Assembly (NCBI RefSeq): GCF_000517065.1
Contig: NZ_KI912105.1
Span: 299,482-336,295, forward strand
Reading direction: 5' to 3'
Length of the DNA stretch: 36,814 nucleotides
Source: Alkaliflexus imshenetskii DSM 15055
GTDB taxonomy: Bacteria > Bacteroidota > Bacteroidia > Bacteroidales > Marinilabiliaceae
Each line of letters begins with the position of its first letter. The first letter of the stretch is position 1. A program made the translations under genes and the position numbers. Below the pieces are notes generated by a model. That model saw only the letters and a program-made list of their open reading frames with translations. It did not search any database and was not told the DNA's origin. Shown here one piece after another: positions 22,617-31,186 of the stretch.

Positions 22617-25600
22617 TTAAAATGCCATGTTAACGCCAAAAGCAAATGAACGAGTGGATGGATAACCGCCCCAATCAATTCCTATTCTCATTGGATCGGC
22701 TGCAAAACTGTTCACATCAGGGCTGTAACCCTTGTACTCTGTAAGCGTGAATAAATTACGGCCAGTGACACTTATGCTCATATTGCGAATAAAGCTACCA
22801 GGACCAATTGGTAACCGATAACCAAGAGTTATAGATCCCAGCCGTAAAAAACTCCCATCCTCTACTTGGCGATCGGATGGCTCTCTCAATCGGAAACCCA
22901 ACCTTGGATATATATTTCCGGGATTATCTTCACTCCAAGCTTGATAGTATGAGTCTTTTCTTACATTTGTTGACGAATAAGTATTCTCTTGTTGTAGAAG
23001 GTTCGCATTAAAAATGTCGTTACCATACGATCCATAAATGTACAAGCTCAATGTAAATCTCTTATAATCAAAATTTGTTGTAAAACCATATATAAATTTC
23101 GGATTAGGATCTCCAATCACTACCATATCAGAAGAATCTATAGTTTTGTCATCATTTTGATCTATAAACCTAACATCACCAGCCTGCATTGGCACACCTG
23201 CATAACTGTATTGTAATGCATCATCGTTGTTTTGCCATATCCCATCAGTCTGGTATCCCCAAAATAACCCTGCTGGACGTCCTTCTATAAAAATATTTAC
23301 TGGGTATTGGATATCTGCTGAACTGGCAATGTTATTGCCCAAAAAGGCTATCATCTCCTCTCCCCCAAACAAGCCTGGTGCTAAACCAAGTTCAACAATT
23401 TTGTTTCTGTTGAATGAGATGTTTCCACTGAAATTCCAACTAAAATTAGGTCTGTGAATTGGGGTTGCTTCTAGGGAGAACTCATATCCTTTATTTAAAA
23501 TTGCACCTCGATTTACAGTGATGGTACTGAAGCCTGCTGATAAAGGCGCGTCCATTTCCTGTAATAAGTCAGTGGTCTTTTTATGATACCATTCGGCTGT
23601 AAGGCTTAAACGGTTATTGAAGATTCCAAAATCAACACCAATGTTCGTTTGTATGGTGGATTCCCATACCAAATCTTTGTTTGCAATAAGACTGGGAACC
23701 ATTCCAACCATGATTCCTCCTTCATGAGTTGTGTAGGATACATTACGATAAACATTTTGCGTTTGAAATGGATTTATCCCTTGATTTCCTGTTTTCCCCC
23801 ATCCTATTCTTAATTTTAAATTACTTAACCAGACCTCTTCATTCAGAAAATTCTCCTGATCAATACGCCATGCGGTAGCAAAAGCAGGGAAGTAACTATT
23901 ACGATTACTCCGGTCAAACTTTGAAGATCCGTCCATACGGCTGGTAAACGTCACAAGATACTTATCCCCATAAGCGTAATTTATTCGATTAATAAGAGAG
24001 AATAGACTCTGGTTTGAAAAACTTGTACTTGGAGGGTATACCGTCTCGCCGTAACCCATTCCATATGTCTTAAGATCATAGGTGAAAAAATCTTCATTCA
24101 CCATCTGCCATCTTTCAGAAAATCCTTTATCGTATGTAGTTCCAATGGTGCCCGACAATCGGTGTTCGCCGCTAAAAGTTTTGTCAAAAAACAACAATGC
24201 CTCAAGGTTTATGTTTTCTCTTCTAAGATTTGCAAGTCCTATTTGACCATTCGTTGCCGCACCTGTAGAAGTTGCAGGCCCATACCAACGAACTCTTTGT
24301 TTGTATCGGTTATCATAACCGCCAAACAAACGTGTTGTAAACACTTCGCTTAGTTTATAATCTAGACCTAGAGACATGGTATTCCTCGATTCTAAACTTT
24401 CATCTTTATAATCTGAAAGCCATGCTCTGGGTGAGTAGGAAATAGTTTCGTCCGTATCGTCCTGACGTCTGATTGCCGTGGGGTGAAGAATCATTTGACG
24501 TATCATACTGGTGTTCACACCCCCAATATTATCAGTTCCTGTAGTCATCGTATTTTCGCGTCGTAAGCTGTTTACCGATGTTGATGCCTTTAATCGGTTA
24601 GAAATTTGGTATCCAGCATTAATCCTTAAGTCGAATTGCTCTAGACCGGTTGTTTTTACCACACCATCGTTCTTCATGTATCCTCCTGCAACATAATAGT
24701 CGGTGCGATTGCCTCGAGCTCCTGCTGAAAGACGATAGGTTTGTGTTACGGCTGTTTGCGTAAGCTCCTTTTGCCAGTTGACGTACTCAACAACATCGTC
24801 TTCTTGGTATCGACTATCCGACCCAAGTGCTTGATTTCGATCGTTAATAAAATTGATATACTCTCTTCCTGAAAGCATGGGAATTCTTTTACTTACACTA
24901 GCAAAATCGGTGGTGGTGTTAAAATTAATCCGGGCTCTTTCAGACGCTCCTTTCCTTGTGGTTATTATTACCACACCGTTACTTCCCCTGGATCCATAAA
25001 TGGCCGTGGCAGATGCATCCTTTAATACATCAATACTTTCAATATCCTGTGGGTTTAATGATGTTAAACTGTTCTGAACCTCTTGAACAGTACTTCCTCC
25101 TTGTCGACCGCCTCGCATGATATTGCCAACATCCTCCATACTGGAATCCATTATTACCCCATCTATTACATATAGAGGCTCGTTGCTGCCAGTTAAAGAA
25201 GCGCTCCCTCGAATTCTCACACTAATCGCACCGCCTGGCGAAGAATTGCCAGTGCTGACATGTACGCCAGCGGCACGTCCCTGTAACAATCGGTCGACAG
25301 AAGTGGCCATAGCAGCTTCTGTTTCATCAACTCGTACAGAAGTCACCGCACCGGTTAAATCACTCTTTCGCATTGTGCCATAGCCAACAACAACAACCTC
25401 CTCTAATCCTAATGACTCTTCTTGCATCACTATGTTGATTAATGTGCGACCCCTTAATGGTTCTTCCTGATTTCGAAATCCTATAAATGAAAATATCAGC
25501 ACAGCGTCTGAAGGGACTGAATTGAGCAAAAAATGTCCGTTGATGTCCGTAATCGTACCAATAGTAGATTCTCCTTTAATGAGCACGGTTACTCCCGGAA

Positions 25601-25769
25601 TACCATCACCGTAAAAATCCGTGACTTGTCCGTTAACTTGAATGGTTTGTGCTGTCAAACCGGTTGACAGCTTTAGAGATAGTATTATTAGCAACAGAAA
25701 AAACTGATATTTCAATTTACCATTACAATTGCTTAAGTCTTTACTTCCTTGATGTTCATCTCTTTTCAT
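22617..25769 (-). CDS. SusC/RagA-family TonB-dependent transporter
   Basis: A 1050-residue outer-membrane transporter from the ATG at 25769; a TTG two codons earlier is less likely. After a long polar N-terminus and signal helix comes a carboxypeptidase-like domain (VNGQVTDFYGDGIPGVTVLI, about 45-65), then the SusC linker EEVVVVGYGT. The plug domain follows, with the SusC signature ISVRIRGSASL and GEPLYVIDG-like NEPLYVIDG, and then a beta-barrel of about 800 residues ending in an aromatic residue (VNMAF). It imports large ligands using the proton motive force through TonB. It is the first gene of a susC-susD-phosphatase cluster. No sugar hydrolase or regulator gene adjoins it, which is unusual for a polysaccharide locus. 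Confidence 0.95.
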   Translation of the reverse strand: MKRDEHQGSKDLSNCNGKLKYQFFLLLIILSLKLSTGLTAQTIQVNGQVTDFYGDGIPGVTVLIKGESTIGTITDINGHFLLNSVPSDAVLIFSFIGFRNQEEPLRGRTLINIVMQEESLGLEEVVVVGYGTMRKSDLTGAVTSVRVDETEAAMATSVDRLLQGRAAGVHVSTGNSSPGGAISVRIRGSASLTGSNEPLYVIDGVIMDSSMEDVGNIMRGGRQGGSTVQEVQNSLTSLNPQDIESIDVLKDASATAIYGSRGSNGVVIITTRKGASERARINFNTTTDFASVSKRIPMLSGREYINFINDRNQALGSDSRYQEDDVVEYVNWQKELTQTAVTQTYRLSAGARGNRTDYYVAGGYMKNDGVVKTTGLEQFDLRINAGYQISNRLKASTSVNSLRRENTMTTGTDNIGGVNTSMIRQMILHPTAIRRQDDTDETISYSPRAWLSDYKDESLESRNTMSLGLDYKLSEVFTTRLFGGYDNRYKQRVRWYGPATSTGAATNGQIGLANLRRENINLEALLFFDKTFSGEHRLSGTIGTTYDKGFSERWQMVNEDFFTYDLKTYGMGYGETVYPPSTSFSNQSLFSLINRINYAYGDKYLVTFTSRMDGSSKFDRSNRNSYFPAFATAWRIDQENFLNEEVWLSNLKLRIGWGKTGNQGINPFQTQNVYRNVSYTTHEGGIMVGMVPSLIANKDLVWESTIQTNIGVDFGIFNNRLSLTAEWYHKKTTDLLQEMDAPLSAGFSTITVNRGAILNKGYEFSLEATPIHRPNFSWNFSGNISFNRNKIVELGLAPGLFGGEEMIAFLGNNIASSADIQYPVNIFIEGRPAGLFWGYQTDGIWQNNDDALQYSYAGVPMQAGDVRFIDQNDDKTIDSSDMVVIGDPNPKFIYGFTTNFDYKRFTLSLYIYGSYGNDIFNANLLQQENTYSSTNVRKDSYYQAWSEDNPGNIYPRLGFRLREPSDRQVEDGSFLRLGSITLGYRLPIGPGSFIRNMSISVTGRNLFTLTEYKGYSPDVNSFAADPMRIGIDWGGYPSTRSFAFGVNMAF

Positions 25770-25775
25770 GAGCAA

Positions 25776-26424
25776 ATAGTTTTAGTCAATAGAGGCTGAT
25801 AATTAAACGTATAATATAAAAATGCAGCTTCAGATTTAGTTTTCAATTACATCTTGCGTCACTTCCGTATCATGCAAAAAATTCAATTCAGGCTAACCCA
25901 AAAAATGATATACCGACAACATATTCAGGCTTTAATTGCAATTGATAAGTAGTCAATAGAATAGCTGAATGTGACTCCTGATGATTCAGGGGTTAGAACC
26001 AAAATCCATACTAAAAACAGAGTGAAACCTGAAGCCATTATAAGGGCATATAGAGCCGTTAGGGCGATCTGTTATGAATTTGCGTATTCATCTTAAGATT
26101 CAATTTGAGCATTCAACACCATTAATATCTCTTAGGGGTAATCGTTCTAGAGTGACTGTTAGCTAGACGCTTTCTTGTAGAAGCGAATTAACGTAATAAG
26201 AGTAAGGTATTTAACAACTTGAGGTTGTATTGCACAACAGACAAATTGTTAATTACCCTATAACCAAACCAATGAGCTCAAAAAGACTTTAAAGACCTGT
26301 TTCTATAATACTTACAGACCCACTTGTAATATTTCCATACAGATCAGAACTTGACTCTTTAGTATTATTAATGGATTTTAGTATTAAAATTTCCCTATAT
26401 TTGATATTGAAGTGTAATTCTTAA
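25776..26424. other. Noncoding region upstream of the SusC-like gene
   Basis: About 650 bases without a convincing gene on either strand. It must contain the promoter of the SusC-like operon, but no clear TAnnTTTG box was found on the minus strand. On the plus strand a perfect TATATTTG lies at 26396-26403, just before the MITE; it may have served the DarT gene before the MITE inserted. Confidence 0.5.
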
Positions 26425-26786
26425 CATTGGTGTCCGGTTAAAACTTAAGACTAAACAATGAAGTCTTTATTCATGAAGCTTCAAAGAGTTTTAAGCTTTA
26501 ATGGGGTTTTCTTTCCGCCTCAAGGAATTTCCGTTAAGAAAATCAATTTTATTGTCGTCAGAAATTCGGACTGTTTGAGCGTAGCGAGTTTCCGAATTAC
26601 TGACAATAGGATTGATTTTTAGGAAATTACTTTCAGCGGCGGCATTTTTTGTTTACTTTTTTTTGCTGTAGTGGAGCGAAGCGGATCACGAATTCCTTTG
26701 AAATAAACATCAATGAGTAAAAAAAGTAAAAGCCCGTGCGGCTAGAGCACTTAGAAGAAGGTTTGTTTTTTTACCGGACAATAATG
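26425..26786. mobile_element. MITE-like nonautonomous element (362 bp)
   Basis: The ends are inverted repeats, CATTGGTGTCCGGTTAAAA on the left against CATTATTGTCCGGTAAAAA read inward from the right. The element is flanked by a perfect 9-bp direct repeat AATTCTTAA (26416-26424 and 26787-26795). No gene lies inside. It contains a long imperfect hairpin (about 26527-26632) with inner arms GTCAGAAATTCGGA and TCCGAATTACTGAC, and a second one pairing TTTACTTTTTTT with AAAAAAAGTAAA. A 9-bp duplication would suit an IS4- or IS1182-like helper transposase, but none is in the window. Confidence 0.75.
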
Positions 26787-26813
26787 AATTCTTAAGAGAA
26801 TGAGATAATTTCC

Positions 26814-26821
26814 TATATTTC
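26814..26821 (+). promoter_or_regulatory. Possible -7 box for darT
   Basis: TATATTTC is one base off TAnnTTTG and lies 24 bases before the darT start codon. The TTTCC(C)TATATTT word around it also occurs just left of the MITE (26391-26402). A -33 TTG is not evident. Confidence 0.35.
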
Positions 26822-26845
26822 GCAACAAGTTGCTTTATTTATATT

Positions 26846-27505
26846 GTGGAACTAAACAATGTTAAATTATACAGAATAACCCATGTGGAGAATATTCCAC
26901 ATATTTTGCAGTATGGAATAACGCATAGGGATTCGGCAAACCAAAATCCGCACTACAAGAGCATAGGAGACTTAAGTCTCATTAACAACAGGAACCAAAA
27001 AAGTGTAGTTGTTGACAATGGCGTATTTTCCTTAGAAAGTGATTTAAAAACAATTATTTTAGGAAGCTATATCCCATTTTATTTTGGTGTTAGAATGCCA
27101 ATGTTATATGTGGCTCAAAATGGTGGAAATTTTGTGGAGAAAGCAACGCCTGCAAGAGATATTGTATATTTGGTTTGCTCTGTAGCAGAAGTAATTAATT
27201 CGAAAATCGATTTTTTCTTTTCCGATGGACATGCAACCGACAACTTAACGTCATTCTTTGATGCTACGAAAATTGATGATTTGGTTAATATAATTGACTG
27301 GAATGCTGTAAGGGCACAATACTGGAGTGGAAACGAAAATTTGAACCTAAAACGAAAGAAGCAAGCAGAGTTCCTGATTTCTGGCGATTTAACCTCAAAT
27401 CACATAGTTGGGTTTGGATGTTATGATGAAATGGCCAAAGAAAAATTACTCTCATTTGGGATATCGAAGGATAAAATTAAAATTATTCCAAATGCTTTTT
27501 ACTAA
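26846..27505 (+). CDS. darT: DarT-like DNA ADP-ribosyltransferase toxin
   Basis: A 219-residue protein of the DarT (DUF4433) family, with an apparent GTG start. Recognised features are LYRITHVENIPHIL near the N-terminus (NAD-binding region), PFYFGVRMPMLY around residues 77-88 with the Arg expected in the active site, a WNAVRAQYW segment, and KKQAEFLISGDL around 172-183, where the Glu corresponds to the catalytic residue. DarT attaches ADP-ribose to thymidine (DarT2) or guanine (DarT1) bases of single-stranded DNA and blocks replication; DarTG systems stop phages by abortive infection. The antitoxin gene follows after 11 bases. Confidence 0.9.
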   Translation: MELNNVKLYRITHVENIPHILQYGITHRDSANQNPHYKSIGDLSLINNRNQKSVVVDNGVFSLESDLKTIILGSYIPFYFGVRMPMLYVAQNGGNFVEKATPARDIVYLVCSVAEVINSKIDFFFSDGHATDNLTSFFDATKIDDLVNIIDWNAVRAQYWSGNENLNLKRKKQAEFLISGDLTSNHIVGFGCYDEMAKEKLLSFGISKDKIKIIPNAFY

Positions 27506-27516
27506 TTTTAGCAGCC

Positions 27517-28554
27517 ATGATAAAATACATAACCGGAAATATCCTTGAAAGCAATGCAGCCGCATTAATAAACACCGTAAATACCGTGGGTGTGATGGGG
27601 AAAGGTATTGCCTTGCAGTTTAAAAAAGCTTTCCATAATAATTACAAGGCATATATTGATGCCTGCAAAAAAAATGAAATTTTAATAGGCAGCTTATTTG
27701 TGGTAAAGGACTCTAATTTAAGTACCGGAGAGAAACTGATAATCAATTTCCCGACCAAAAAAGATTGGAGAAAACCATCTGAGTATCAATATATCGAATC
27801 TGGGTTAGATGATTTGGTAAGAGTTATTAAAAATCACAGCATAAAGAGCGTTGCAATTCCACCATTGGGTGCCGGGAACGGTGGCCTTGACTGGGAAAAA
27901 GTGAAAAACATTATAGAGAAAAAGTTAAGCAATATTGATGCAGAGATTATTGTGTATGAACCTACTCAGCATATTAAAGAACAATTAAAGAAAGAACGTG
28001 TAAAATTAACCGATGCAAGAGCATTATTACTCTATGTGTTATATGATTTAGTCAGAAATGGGGAGTATGTTTCTGAGTTCTCAAGCGAGAAGGTATGTTA
28101 TTTTCTGCAACGGTTTGGAGCCGGAAAATATTTTAATCTTCAGTTCACGCCTAATTTTTATGGCCCTTATTCCGGAAAAGTGCGGTTTGTGTTAAATGTG
28201 CTTAATGGTAGTTACATAATGGGTTATAGCGACATGAACAAGAAGCCATTCGAGCCTTTGGTGCTGGTACCCGATGGCTATGAAACGGTGAAACAACATG
28301 TGGAAAGTAATTCGGAACTATCTTCAATAGCAACAAAGACCATGAATTTTTTAAACGGGTTTTATTCCGATTTTGCGCTTGAATTGCTTTCATCAATTGA
28401 TTACATTACAACAACCCATAAATCTTTTGATATACAAAATATCAATGAGCAATTAGAAAAATGGAGCGACAGAAAAAGAAGTATGTTCTCAAATCCAAAA
28501 TACATCGCGATATCAGTCAAGCAACTACAACAAGCTGAATTTGAACAAAACTAA
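27517..28554 (+). CDS. darG: DarG-like macrodomain antitoxin
   Basis: A 345-residue protein. Residues 1-155 are a macrodomain (ITGNILESNAAALINTVNTV, VMGKGIALQFKKAF, then IPPLGAGNGGLDW), which removes ADP-ribose from DNA. The C-terminal part (about 165-345, with LLYVLYDLVRNGEYVSEFS and LQFTPNFYGPYSGKV) matches the DarG domain that binds and inhibits DarT directly. Full length suggests a functional antitoxin. It is in one operon with darT. Confidence 0.92.
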   Translation: MIKYITGNILESNAAALINTVNTVGVMGKGIALQFKKAFHNNYKAYIDACKKNEILIGSLFVVKDSNLSTGEKLIINFPTKKDWRKPSEYQYIESGLDDLVRVIKNHSIKSVAIPPLGAGNGGLDWEKVKNIIEKKLSNIDAEIIVYEPTQHIKEQLKKERVKLTDARALLLYVLYDLVRNGEYVSEFSSEKVCYFLQRFGAGKYFNLQFTPNFYGPYSGKVRFVLNVLNGSYIMGYSDMNKKPFEPLVLVPDGYETVKQHVESNSELSSIATKTMNFLNGFYSDFALELLSSIDYITTTHKSFDIQNINEQLEKWSDRKRSMFSNPKYIAISVKQLQQAEFEQN

Positions 28555-28575
28555 CAACCCAAATACTATCTGAAT

Positions 28576-28971
28576 ATGAACACTATTGAAGCTACCCCCT
28601 CACCAAAAGTCCACCATGGCCGAAACATCAAGCGCCTACGCGAAATGCTGGGTGTAAAGCAGGAGTACATGGCCCGAGAACTGAATCTGACACAACAGGC
28701 CATCTCCAAACTCGAACAAAAAGATGTCGTTGAAGACGACATTCTGGATAAAATATCTAAAGTGCTGAATGTACCGGTGGATGCGATTAAGAATTTGAAT
28801 GAAGAAGCCACTTTCAATATTATCGCCAATAGTTATCATGACAACGCTTCTTCTGTAAACTATAATTGCAACTTTAATCCCATTGATAAAATTGTGGAAT
28901 TGTATGAAAGGTTGGTTGCTGTTGAAAAAGAGAAAGTGGCTATGTTGGAGAGGTTATTGGAGGGTAAGTGA
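28576..28971 (+). CDS. XRE-family helix-turn-helix regulator
   Basis: A 131-residue protein. The helix-turn-helix is at residues 15-70 (GRNIKRLREMLGVKQEYMAR, then LNLTQQAISKLEQ), followed by a linker with NIIANSYHDNASSVNYNCNFNP and a C-terminal helix (KIVELYERLVAVEKEKVAML) that could dimerise. Similar small regulators are common in Bacteroidota. It begins 21 bases after darG and may be in the same transcript, but its base composition is more GC-rich than that of darG, so it could be an independent gene. Control of darTG is possible, not shown. Confidence 0.82.
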   Translation: MNTIEATPSPKVHHGRNIKRLREMLGVKQEYMARELNLTQQAISKLEQKDVVEDDILDKISKVLNVPVDAIKNLNEEATFNIIANSYHDNASSVNYNCNFNPIDKIVELYERLVAVEKEKVAMLERLLEGK

Positions 28972-29086
28972 TAAGAAAATGTAACTTGTTCATTCATTGT
29001 AGATTATTTGTAATAGTTAAGCATGCAATCTAAAAATATCAACTTACCATATAAATATTCATAAATCTTCACTAAAACTTCTTACT

Positions 29087-29320
29087 ATGCCTTGTCGAGT
29101 TGGAATTACCACCAGACCAGAAGAACGACGCGCCGAATGGGAACGTCTAGTAATTGGAATGTCAAATTGGAGAATTTTAGGCCAGTATCAAAGCAGATAA
29201 CAAGCTCATGAACATGAAGATAGATATGCTGCTCAACACGGATGCCATGCATCGCACGGAGGAGCCGATACATCGGGGACATGGTATGTTTATACCTTTA
29301 GCTACATTAGAAACAGATAG
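29087..29320 (+). pseudogene. Small conserved protein gene interrupted by an in-frame TAA
   Basis: One frame reads 37 residues (MPCRVGITTRPEERRAEWER...), a TAA at 29198-29200, then 39 further residues containing AAQHGCHASHGGADTSGTWY before TAG. The two halves read like one small protein family of about 75-80 residues (starting MPCR.G.TT and ending in a G-TWYVY stretch) that I recall from many bacteria. The single nonsense codon suggests recent inactivation. A sequencing error or programmed readthrough are alternatives. Confidence 0.6.
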
Positions 29321-29352
29321 TTTATCTTACAGCATTCATTGCATTCGAATTA

Positions 29353-29394
29353 TCAATTCAAAGCTGTATTTGTAGCTGTAAATGTTTGAATTGA
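29353..29394. repeat. Perfect 10-bp inverted repeat
   Basis: TCAATTCAAA (29353-29362) pairs with TTTGAATTGA (29385-29394) across a 22-base loop. It lies between the broken small gene and the HEPN-motif gene. The rest of 29321-29511 shows nothing else. Confidence 0.5.
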
Positions 29395-29511
29395 TGAAGG
29401 TTTTGGGTTTAATGTTTCAACTCAATAGTGAAATATTAATGTTTCTGGTTGAGCCAATCAGTACTATTTTGAATTTATTCGTAAGTATATTTCGGATTAA
29501 AGAAAATATAA

Positions 29512-30060
29512 ATGGGAGCTCTATCTGCAAAAAACTTTGATGTGTCCTTTATTACCCGTACTAGGGAGCTCATTGAAATGTATGATAATTCTTCTGGAGA
29601 GCTTGGTTTCACCTTATTAATTAATGCTCTTGTTGGATTAATTATTTTACCAAAAGAGTTTTCTGCTCAGAACAAAGGGAAATTCAAGGATTCTTTTTTG
29701 AAAGAAAAGTTAAGTTCTTTTCAAGAGTTGATAGAAATATTTAAGTATGAAGAAATAGAGATATCTTATGACGGTGAATTATCTAAGCAGAAAAAGTTTT
29801 CTTTTAAATCAGGAAGCCCTTATAGCAAAGTATTGCCTGAAAATGTAAGAATTGGAGAGCTGCTCGATAGACTTAGAAATGGAATTGCTCATATGCATAT
29901 AATACCAACTGAATATGATGGTAAATGGGAGGGGGTAATAATTCGAAACTTCAATAAAAGCCAGAAGTGTAACTTTGATACTTATTTAACATACAGTGAA
30001 TTAAGAAGCTTCGCCTTGTTTGTAGCAACAAAATATATAGATACTATTAAAAAACCATGA
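29512..30060 (+). CDS. HEPN-motif protein resembling the pEK499 p136 family
   Basis: A 182-residue protein. The diagnostic part is LDRLRNGIAHMHIIP, with the HEPN R-x4-H motif at Arg122-His127. An earlier helix (LGFTLLINALVGLIILPKEF, residues 31-50) matches the hydrophobic segment that I recall from the pEK499_p136 HEPN group, usually small defence-island proteins. RNase activity is inferred from the motif. It stands alone, followed by a hairpin that overlaps its stop codon. A partner toxin-neutralising gene is not obvious. Confidence 0.7.
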   Translation: MGALSAKNFDVSFITRTRELIEMYDNSSGELGFTLLINALVGLIILPKEFSAQNKGKFKDSFLKEKLSSFQELIEIFKYEEIEISYDGELSKQKKFSFKSGSPYSKVLPENVRIGELLDRLRNGIAHMHIIPTEYDGKWEGVIIRNFNKSQKCNFDTYLTYSELRSFALFVATKYIDTIKKP

Positions 30061-30077
30061 TAGTTTTTATCATGGTT
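30053..30077 (+). terminator. Hairpin overlapping the stop of the HEPN-motif gene
   Basis: AACCATGATA (30053-30062) and TATCATGGTT (30068-30077) form a perfect 10-bp stem around a 5-base loop that contains the stop codon on its left arm. A T-rich but broken tract follows, so termination may be partial. Confidence 0.5.
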
Positions 30078-30169
30078 GATTATTTGTGATTATTCCTTTT
30101 TAATTGATTGCATTTAGAAATTGGCTGAATAGTATTGTAAATCAACTGTAAAAATACGTGACTTGAGAA

Positions 30170-30658
30170 ATGAATAGCATAAGAGACAAGATTTGGTATT
30201 TCCTTGCTGACTCCAAAGCAAACGAGATTCTCTCGGGACTAATTGTTAAGAAATACCAAAGGCGAGAGTTGTTTTTAAGTATATTTCTCGCATTGGCTAC
30301 ATCTTCAAGTGTTGGTGCATGGGCTTTTTGGAATAAATTTCCGTCAGTATGGTTAGTGATTATTGCGATTAGTCAATTCTTATTTGTTGTTAAACCGTAT
30401 TTGCTTTTTTCGAAATATGTAAAAATCTTTAATGAAAAGAGCGTTCATTGGCAACATTTAACCGTTCAGATTGAAGAGCTATGGCATAACATTAACCATA
30501 ATTATGTGAATGAAAAGGAAGCGAGTAAGCTCTACTTTGAGCTTAAACAGAAAACTCTAAGCTTTAACAATGTTCCAGATGATATTATTTTTTTCAAACA
30601 TAAAAAACAACAGAATGAAGCCGAACTTGAATGCAATGTTTATTTAACTAAAATCTAA
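30170..30658 (+). CDS. Two-transmembrane protein, SLATT-like
   Basis: A 162-residue protein. Two hydrophobic segments lie at about residues 38-58 (LFLSIFLALATSSSVGAWAF) and 62-84 (SVWLVIIAISQFLFVVKPYLL), flanked by basic and aromatic residues. A helical cytoplasmic domain rich in Trp, His and Glu follows (WQHLTVQIEELWHNINHNY). This layout, with an N-terminal helix, two membrane helices and a helical tail, resembles SLATT-type membrane effectors linked to conflict systems. I would not assert membership without profile comparison. It is tightly coupled to the proline-rich peptide gene 3 bases downstream. Confidence 0.65.
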   Translation: MNSIRDKIWYFLADSKANEILSGLIVKKYQRRELFLSIFLALATSSSVGAWAFWNKFPSVWLVIIAISQFLFVVKPYLLFSKYVKIFNEKSVHWQHLTVQIEELWHNINHNYVNEKEASKLYFELKQKTLSFNNVPDDIIFFKHKKQQNEAELECNVYLTKI

Positions 30659-30661
30659 GAA

Positions 30662-30811
30662 ATGAGCAAAGAAAAAAGACCTCCCAGCCCGCGTCCGGAA
30701 CCGAAACCACAACCAAAAACACCTGACAGGCCAAGCCCGGATATACATCGTAGTTTCCCGGGGCACAGAAATCCCCCACCTCCACCGCCACCCCCCAAAA
30801 AAGGAGAATAG
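30662..30811 (+). CDS. 49-residue proline-rich peptide coupled to the two-membrane-segment protein
   Basis: A short gene missed by a 60-residue cut-off. It starts with ATG three bases after the upstream stop and ends with TAG at 30809-30811. The product is about 40% proline, highly basic, with a run of eight prolines near the C-terminus and PEPKPQPK repeats. It is likely disordered. Co-translation with a membrane protein suggests a subunit or regulator of it. I recall similar Pro-rich small proteins next to such two-TM genes, but no function is known to me. Confidence 0.65.
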   Translation: MSKEKRPPSPRPEPKPQPKTPDRPSPDIHRSFPGHRNPPPPPPPPKKGE

Positions 30812-30898
30812 CTTATATTTTTATAGTCTCTGGCTTATTAGTTGGATGGTTCATCTATTATAAAATCATTATTGATATTCAATATGGGAGTTATAAAT

Positions 30899-31084
30899 AT
30901 GAATGATATTGGAAACATAAAAACTGAAAAAGGCAATTGTTTTAGAGTATTATGGCAAAAACTCACTCAGTTAGTTATATTTAAAAATAGGATTGATGGA
31001 ATTGAACATGTTGCACCATCTGCCAGAAATGAATGCGAGGCTAAAAAAAATGCAAAGGATGAGGCCGATAAGATTGAGAGATAG
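30899..31084 (+). CDS. Small hypothetical protein
   Basis: Possibly 61 residues from the ATG at 30899 (MNDIGNIKTEKGNC...). An upstream in-frame start at 30842 adds a less plausible hydrophobic stretch. The C-terminal third is rich in Glu, Lys and Ala (ARNECEAKKNAKDEADKIER). No homology is recognised, and the support is only an open frame with a charged tail in a stretch without other genes. Confidence 0.4.
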   Translation: MNDIGNIKTEKGNCFRVLWQKLTQLVIFKNRIDGIEHVAPSARNECEAKKNAKDEADKIER

Positions 31085-31186
31085 GAAAAAAGTATAGATG
31101 AGTAACCAATACTTTGTAAAGTTAAAAATTAAGTTTAGACAATTTGATTGTGTACCTTTATCGTTTCGTACAGTGGAAAATTGAAT

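Noticed and set aside
26396..26403. TATATTTG as the active darT promoter
   Set aside because: The MITE lies between it and darT, about 440 bases away, so a direct role today is doubtful.
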